A stretch of DNA of 64,000 bases, from NCBI RefSeq assembly GCF_000247695.1, contig NW_004624743.1, positions 7,980,346 through 8,044,345 on the forward strand, written 5' to 3'. Made by a program: the position numbers and the translations under genes. Shown one piece after another: positions 57,561-64,000 of the stretch (its first letter is position 1; every line of letters starts with the position of its first letter). The DNA is from Heterocephalus glaber. Taxonomy: Eukaryota > Chordata > Mammalia > Rodentia > Bathyergidae. The notes beneath the pieces were generated by a model, which worked only from the letters and a program-made list of their open reading frames with translations, did not search any database and was not told the DNA's origin.

Positions 57561-58086
57561 AGTGTCGGCAGTGATGATGACACTGGTATGCAGTTGTTTC
57601 TGAGAACCTCAGAGGGCACAGGCTTCATGCCAAGGATGCAGACAGCAGGGCTTTCACCCCCAGAAATTGCTAGGGGTGACCCTAAGCACAGGCATTTCCT
57701 GTGCAGAGCAGGCCAAGTGAGGGTTCTCTGAGAGAAACTCCCAGGTGGGCCCAACATCTCGACATTGTTGCTGCCAAGTGCTTCGTGCCTGGACATTTGC
57801 AGGGGTTCGGACCCTGGTTATGAGAATGCTCTCTCACGAGGCACTGACTATTACTGACAGGAGGTTAATAAAATGGCTTGGGTGATTTTCACGGAAGGAC
57901 AGTTAGTTTGTGGTCTTAGACGAGCTGTCTTTCATCGCCTTGTTCTGTGGTTATAAATTATCCATGGACATCTCTAGTCGTTTTCCTACTTTAAAAAATA
58001 ATGTATTCATTTTGTATTTTTCCCCAAGCCTGGTTACACTGAGCTCCTGACTGTGACACTTCTAATGTATTAAACTTACGCCCTAG
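57561..58086. other. Non-coding DNA, no feature recognised
   Basis: An 82-codon minus frame at 57,548-57,796 has no family resemblance. I see nothing else. Confidence 0.4.
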
Positions 58087-58168
58087 GGCTGAGACCTAGC
58101 TCAGGGCAGAGCTCTTGCTGGTCACGTATGAAGTACCGGGTTCAATCCCTAATCCCAAGAAAAGAAAG
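58087..58168 (+). repeat. ID-type SINE, decayed
   Basis: GGCTGAGACCTAGCTCAGGG (A box) and CCGGGTTCAATCCCTAATCC (B box) are followed by an AAGAAAAGAAAG tail. Confidence 0.8.
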
Positions 58169-58384
58169 AAATCAATAAAGCTTGTGCTCTGGCTCCTTGT
58201 TGAGTCTTGGCATTTGGTCAGCACTGTAGCTGGAGTGATTGTGTGGATAGAGTTTTTACATAAAACACAATTTTCTGAAATGAGAAAGAGAAGCAGCTTC
58301 AAAAGTAGTCTTTACGAAGACTTTATAGTAAGGATTTAACATTCAAGGCCTAGTAAATAATTATTCATGTTAGCACACACATGC

Positions 58385-58386
<2 letters not shown>

Positions 58387-58425
<39 letters not shown>
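58387..58425. repeat. (AC)n microsatellite
   Basis: A pure AC run of about 39 bp. Confidence 0.95.
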
Positions 58426-58428
<3 letters not shown>

Positions 58429-60399
58429 GATAACCTTCCACACCGTTACGGTACCTTCAAAAACCTGTAGCCAAGGTCCCAATATCACAGCAGTGGATAT
58501 TGGAGTCACCACAGGCCCCCTTCCCCTCCCTCCCATCAACATTTCTGAGGAAGAAGGAGAACTCGAGCATGTTGCCTTGCACAGAGGGAGAGGAGTGTGC
58601 AGAAAATGTGTTCCAAGGGATTCACACCGTAAACTGAAAGTAGTTTGTCTGCTCTACTTCGCAAATTCGATTTTTTTCCAGGTAAACAACAAAAAGACTT
58701 GTCATTTCAGGAATATAATATTTCACAGACTCCAAATCATCATCATTACACTTTAAAATTCAATTCTACAAGACTAGATTGGAAAAAAAAAAACTAGAGA
58801 GAGCTATTAGGAGGGATATCTAAATATAAAATATAAATATAAGAAACAATAGCAGTACAGTGGGTTACTTCTCCTTGGTCTGATGTCTTTGTTTTTAGAA
58901 AATGATCACACATTTAATTGGCATTTAGTACTTTAGGTGCTGAATTTTGAATTTTGTAATTATGATGCTTCATGTCTCATTTTGTGGTGTATATTTTATC
59001 TTACCTAGAGTCTCCCTTTGGTGATGTTACCTGTGATAATCTACATGTTATTGTGCTTGCCCACACGGGTCACTCTCTGCGGTTGGCAGAAGGTGAGGTG
59101 AAAGCAGCAGATGGTATTTACAACTTCAACTTCTCCTGACATGCTAACTCCAAAATGCCTTGACAGCTACAGCTATGCTTGGTAAAAAAATTAGCTTATT
59201 TTCCCAAGCATATAAAATACTGCCGCTCTGCCTCCAAGATTTAAAGGCTTGTCCCGGGAAAAAGAAGAAGAGCATCACAGACATCTCCCGCTCATGGCTT
59301 TTGGTCCCAAATGACTGAAAAGACCATTTCTTTTTTGCTCAGCCATTGCCTTCTTCAGCGAAGAAAAACACATGGTTGAAATCTAAAAGAATTTGCATAC
59401 TCCATTACCTGAGAACTTGGTGGAAGTTCCTTCCAACTTTCAAAAAATTATGTTGGGCTCAATTCCTGAATGTATGCATTTTATAATGGAAAAATAAGAC
59501 ATTTATCAGTCTATAATTTCATAATCCTTTAAATTCACCACTGGTGGATATGGATCTCTTAGGAAAATTGCAGATGAACATATGACCACATATTTTTCTT
59601 CTTGTTGTTTTTATTTAATCTTCATATTTATGTATAGCAATGGTGTGCAAAATTACAAATTATCTAGAGAGTATCTGATCTTTCAATTTAAGATAGTTAA
59701 CGATTTTGATTTACTTTTTATTTTAAACTAGCCTAAAAATCTCTGGCTTCTTTCTGTTTATAGATTAAAGTTCTTTCACAGGCAGCAGATTTATGAAATT
59801 AGTTAAAATTCTCTCAGACAAGTCCCTGAGGGGACTAGATAAAATAAGATCCAACATACGGGAGACTAAATTTGTAAACAGAATACTACCTCTGGTATCT
59901 GAATAATTTAGATTATGTGTAAAGTGTTCATGAGGAGGAACACGGGTTTTTTTTTTTTTTTTTTTTTTTTTGGTCAAATTACTCATATGGATGGAGAGAA
60001 TGTCTCATAAAATTGAGGTATAGGCAACCCTTAAGTATGCTACCCTTAAGTACTATGTATATGTAAGCTTATTTGGAAATACTGTGTAAATTGACTAGGA
60101 AGGGAGTATAGTTAGTTTTTCAAAGAATGGATAGGAGAAATGACATTAACCTCATATATCTATATGCTTACAGAACAACAAATAAAATAGCAAGATTTGA
60201 ATAGTACCTCTCCTTTAAAAATTCAACTTAACTTATTTATATTCATGCATATAAAAACACTAAGGTATTAGACACTATTGGTTTTGATCATAAATTAAAC
60301 TACTATGTTAGCTTACTCATCTTGGGTGAACTTAAGTCCTTATATTTCCAGTAGTAGACAAGGAGAATGTTCAAAGCTAGAAAATACTATTTTATTTTC
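58426..60399. other. AT-rich non-coding DNA
   Basis: The sequence is unique with no gene. A poly-T tract occurs at about 59,947-59,971 and a poly-A at about 58,782-58,793. Confidence 0.4.
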
Positions 60400-60401
60400 T
60401 G

Positions 60402-60474
60402 TGGTGTTGGGAACCAAACCCAGGGCCTCATACACATAGGCAAGTGCCCTACCACTGAGCTATACCCCTAGGCC
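60402..60474 (-). repeat. ID-type SINE
   Basis: GGTGTTGGGAACCAAACCCAG (B-box complement), GGCAAGTGCCCTACCACTGAG and CTATACCCCTAGGCC (A-box complement) define an older ID subfamily with AGTGCCCTACC in the middle. Confidence 0.85.
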
Positions 60475-60626
60475 TAAAATTTATGATTTATTCTTGGGTA
60501 TAAAATATCTCAAATATCCAGGAAAAAAAGCAAAGAAAATGACAGAAATACTCATAACCATTCTCTTCATTTGAAAGATATTATTTGCTTAATCTCTCTG
60601 TTCCTCTCTCTTCCTTCCCCTTTCTC

Positions 60627-60700
60627 TATGACACTGGAGTTTGCACCCAGAGGCCTGCATGTGCTGGAGAGTGCACTACCACCGAGCTACACCATAGCCT
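60627..60700 (-). repeat. ID-type SINE, decayed
   Basis: ACACTGGAGTTTGCACCCAG and GAGTGCACTACCACCGAGCT, then ACACCATAGCC, follow the same plan as the copy 200 bp to the left, with more substitutions. Confidence 0.65.
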
Positions 60701-60714
60701 TCTCTGTTTACACT

Positions 60715-61262
60715 TTTGTTTCTGTTAGTACGCGTTTGCAACATATAACGGTTGCATTCCTCATGAGGAGTTGGTACACGAACATAACACATTTTGATTC
60801 TTTTTTTCACCCACTTTCCCTTACCTCTCTCCTTCCTCCCTCCATTTTTTGGCCCCCTTCTCTTTTGCAAAAGATCTGTCTTCCTATTTCCTATCACCTA
60901 TTTTTAATTTTGCTCTTTATTTACATTTTGGGTTTCTTTGTTTCTTTTTTTTTTTTTTTTGCAGTACCAGAGATCGAACTCAGGACCTTGTGCTTGCGAG
61001 GCAGGCATTGTGCCACTGAGCTAAATCCCTGGCCTTTGGGTTTCTCATATAAGAAAAGCCATTTGAGGTTTTTTTTTACCATTTGATGTTTAAGCTTGTA
61101 TGTCTGATTTATTTCATTTAAAGGTGTATCCATCTTTCTGTAAATGAGTCATCTTTTTATGGCAGAGTAGTAATCCATTGTGCATATACTCCACATTTTC
61201 TTATCCATTCCTCTGTTGATGTAGGCTGTTTCCAAGATTCAGCTAGTTTTCTTTTTTTTAAA
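60715..61262 (+). repeat. L1 3'-region fragment, interrupted by a SINE
   Basis: AGTAGTAATCCATTGTGCAT, CTCCACATTTTCTTATCC and ATTCCTCTGTTGATGTAGGC are the well-known L1 3' segment that reads ATTCCATTGTG..ATCCATTC..GTTGATG in many mammals. The left part (60,715-60,937) resembles the fragment at 63.3-63.7 kb. An ID-type SINE splits the element at 60,938. Confidence 0.65.
60938..61034 (-). repeat. Young ID-type SINE inserted in L1
   Basis: A poly-T tail complement is followed by CAGTACCAGAGATCGAACTC and CACTGAGCTAAATCCCTGGCC. The 11-bp flanks TTTGGGTTTCT (60,927-60,937 and 61,035-61,045) are an exact target-site duplication. Confidence 0.95.
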
Positions 61263-63300
61263 GAAAAAAAATACTAGAAATGAGCTACCTCTCACATTAT
61301 AGTGCTTTCTCTTTTTTCCATTCTTTCCATAGATAACCACCCTCTAAGAATTAATGTATATTTCTCCTGTGCATTTTAAAAATCTTTTACTGAACGTGTA
61401 TGTGCCCCCCAAATTTGCTTTGTCTGCAAACATTTTGAAGATTTTTTGTATGTTGATACATGGAAACTAACTGTTCATTAGTAGAGGTAATAAAAATCTA
61501 TAATTTATCCTTACAGTGGATAATACCAGAAATTAATATAAATAAAATAGATATAAATATAGTAACAATGCCATCCTTAAACCAATTTAAATAGGTGAAA
61601 AGTTATAGGATTCTTTATTTTACTCATATCATGCATTGATTCATTAAAAGCACATTTGCTAAGAGTCAATTCTCTTCCAGGTTCCAGTCTAGTAGCTTCT
61701 GATGCTGCAATGGGTGAAACAGATAAAACATCATTTTAGCTTATTTGGTACCTGAAGCAGGTACCAGCTGGGCCAGCTTGTGGTTGCTGGTAGGGGAAAG
61801 GAAAGAGTATCACATGCAGTAAGGTCAGGGTAGAGCCCCAGGGTACCAAAACAGGTGTCTGTAACCTCCCAACCTTTTCTGATTATTACACAAGAGTGAG
61901 TCAAGGAGATGAGTCCTTCTGTGGCTGGCTGTATTCAAGGACTAGAAATCACTTTGCATTGAAAAATCTATTCCAGGGCTCCATAATGCCAATCCTAGAG
62001 ACTGGTTAGGCAGATGGAAAAGCCAAGAAAAGCCTTGATGTTTGGCCTGGGGTTTTGGGGTGGCCTTTGGGACAAAAGATGCACATTCAGACCATAGATT
62101 GTCTAGACAGCTGAAAACAATGATGCAGTTTAACTTCAAGGACTATAGTGGTGTGGTCATCAGCACATGGCTGGCCCTGAACAGGGACATCATGAACCTG
62201 TGTTAAGGTAACTTGTTAACAGTGGGAAGGCATTGAAAGTGGTCTCAGTAATACAGTCAATCGCCCAGGAACAGGCAGGACAATGGCTATTGAAATTTAG
62301 TGATTTCTTTATTTAAAGACAAATGGGACAGGCTTTCGTAGCAGCCACAAAGCCTGGCACACAATGGAGACATCTGTACCAAAAGCACACTATTCCTTAA
62401 CTTTGGCTGAGCTGCCCTGTATGATACCAGTGCTCTAGAGAATGTGGGCTGATCAGCAGCTTGATTCCATCCAGCCTTGTTCAAAAGTGTCTCATCCTTA
62501 CAAAGGTGTCTACTTGAGTGACTTACATTATCCTAGCAACAATCACAATTTCTTTTTGATTTGCTGCTCCCAAACACAGCTGTCTTTATTCTGCTAGGCT
62601 GTAGTCTTCCAAGTGCCAGACTGGACGCTTGGCTCATTGACTATAGACCAACTGTCAGGAAAAATAAAACATACCTATCTGCTACTTAGATGTATTGTCT
62701 ACAGCAAGGAAAATGGCTTCTGGTGCAGCTCATGGTGATGACCAGAGTCCTCTGTCTATCATAGAGACTGGTGGTGCATACACAGTGATGCTTGTATGGA
62801 TCTTGTCTATCATCGATGGAGCTAGGAAATGCAGGCGTCCCATACACTGATTCCATTATATGTGAAAACACAGAGGCCATACAAGACTACACAGCAGTAA
62901 CACAAATGCCCCACCCACAGAGTCATTTTATTTATCTTCACTGTAAACTGTATCTAAACTGAGTTGAATTCAGCTGCATTTTTCCCCTAGGGGGATATAG
63001 GCCAAGGGATCCTACTCATGTACTTTGGGGAGTTCAGAAGCGGAAGCAGAGCCCATGTTGTTCCCCAGGTGGGGGATTTGGGGTCCAGGGTGGCGAGGGA
63101 GGCTGCCCCCTTATCCTAGTGAGGATGGAGGAGGACAGGCTGTTGGCCTTTCTGTCCCTATTAGCCCTGGTTTTATGGCTGACATCTTTCTACCATTACT
63201 GCTTTCTTCTCCATGCACTTGTAGCCTCTGGAGAATGGCAGGGTCCTGGGACCTCTGTCTTTCTGTCCTTGTGCCCGCCACTGAAATTTTTTCTGCAATC
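61263..63300. other. Non-coding DNA, possible old repeat at its left end
   Basis: 61,640-61,740 (TTTGCTAAGAGTCAATTC, TGGGTGAAACAGATAAAAC) resembles the ancient repeat seen at 12.8 kb. The remainder is unique sequence of average GC. Minus-strand frames of about 65 codons at 61,942-62,139, 62,287-62,484 and 62,686-62,880 show no family resemblance. Confidence 0.4.
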
Positions 63301-64000
63301 TCTTTTGGAAAAGTTTTAATAAAAATTTTAGTAGTGTATGTTTGTGACACATAATAATCATATTCTTTTATATGAATAGTCATATTCATATACTCTGTGA
63401 AATATAGATATTATATATGCCTGAACTTTTTTTTTTTTTTGGTACAGGAGATCAAACGCAGGACCTTGAGCTTGTGAAGCAGGAGCAGCACCACTGAGCT
63501 AAATCCTGGCCCTTCCTGAACATTTTTGATCCTTTACTCCCCTCCTTACATCCTCCCTCTCCCTCCCCTGATCCCCTTCCCTTTCTCCAAAAAGTTGGCC
63601 TCCCTGTTTGCTAACACCTCTCCTTTATTTTACCTTTTAATTAATTTCTCTTTTGGGTTTCTTTTTTTAAAAAAATAAATATATTTATTGGTACATTTTA
63701 GGTATAAAATACATTTACATTCATCATTGGGTGTTTGTACCGGAACATGATGCATCTTAGTTTTTATTTTTTCTTCCATTACCTGTGCACCCTTCACCCC
63801 CTCCACCCTTCCCTATCTACACAGAGTTGGATTCCATTTTTTTTCTCATAATTTTTTTCTTTCCCTTCTTCCCCTTTTCCTTTTCCCTTCCACCATCCCC
63901 AGATCCTTGGACCTTTTCTTATTTCAAATTATCAATTATTCATTTTAATCATTTTCATCCTTATTTACACTTTCAGTTTCTCACACTAGAGAAACTATTC
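63301..64000 (+). repeat. L1 3'-region-like sequence, interrupted by a SINE
   Basis: GTTTGTGACACATAATAATC, the pyrimidine-rich 63,535-63,600, GGCCTCCCTGTTTGCTAACA and TTCTCTTTTGGGTTTCT match in order the fragment at 60.7-60.95 kb. From about 63,700 a second similar stretch follows, running off the window. The family assignment to L1 rests on likeness to rodent L1 tails and is moderate. Confidence 0.5.
63427..63514 (-). repeat. ID-type SINE with target-site duplication
   Basis: Poly-T, then GGTACAGGAGATCAAACGCAG and CACTGAGCTAAATCCTGGCCC. Flanking CCTGAAC (63,420-63,426 and 63,515-63,521) is a 7-bp target-site duplication. Confidence 0.9.

Overview
The window is nuclear DNA from a rodent-like placental mammal. 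It carries tRNA-derived ID-type SINEs, B1 elements, B1-ID fusion elements, MIR and L2 relics, a MaLR LTR and L1 3' ends, but no protein-coding gene I can support. The B1 at 11,607-11,768 keeps the 29-bp internal duplication typical of rodent B1. The species cannot be fixed from this sequence; the B1-ID fusions point away from mouse and rat.

The anchor is an intact miR-9-2 precursor at 24,584-24,670 on the minus strand. Both mature arms can be read directly. This places the window at the locus known in human as LINC00461 (mouse C130071C03Rik), between TMEM161B and MEF2C. By human synteny, MEF2C should lie beyond the right edge and the long distal part of the LINC00461 transcript should continue past the left edge.

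Layout. 1-17.9 kb: AT-rich non-coding DNA with most of the older repeats, and a repeat-free stretch at about 14.3-15.4 kb that looks like a conserved developmental enhancer. 17.9-19.5 kb: an isolated CpG island holding a perfect MEF2 site. 19.5-22.2 kb: AT-rich DNA. About 22.2-25.3 kb: the probable miR-9-2 exon, with a very good splice acceptor at 25,312 and candidate polyA signals at 22,189 and 22,273. 25.4-29.5 kb: intron, with a POU/octamer-rich block near 29.0 kb. 29.6-38.1 kb: a chain of CpG islands with several strong minus-strand splice donors (30,014; 30,567; 32,995; 35,066), a CRE, octamer-bearing putative CNEs and a G-quadruplex tract. 40.9-42.6 kb: the likely main LINC00461 promoter island, with a minus-strand donor at 41,726 and plus-strand promoter signals (GC box plus TACAAAA). 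42.6-45.6 kb: unremarkable. 45.6-51.2 kb: a large composite CpG island with a plus-strand TATATAAG box at 47,620 and CTCF-like motifs. 51.2-64 kb: AT-rich DNA with MIR, B1-ID, a decayed mariner transposon, recent SINEs and L1 tails.

How it works together (inference): several CpG-island promoters feed alternative first exons that can all splice to the miR-9-2 exon, giving a neural primary transcript controlled by nearby POU, CRE, MEF2 and CTCF-type elements. No protein gene, CRISPR array, tRNA gene or rRNA gene was found. Every long open frame falls in a CpG island or simple repeat and is best read as chance.
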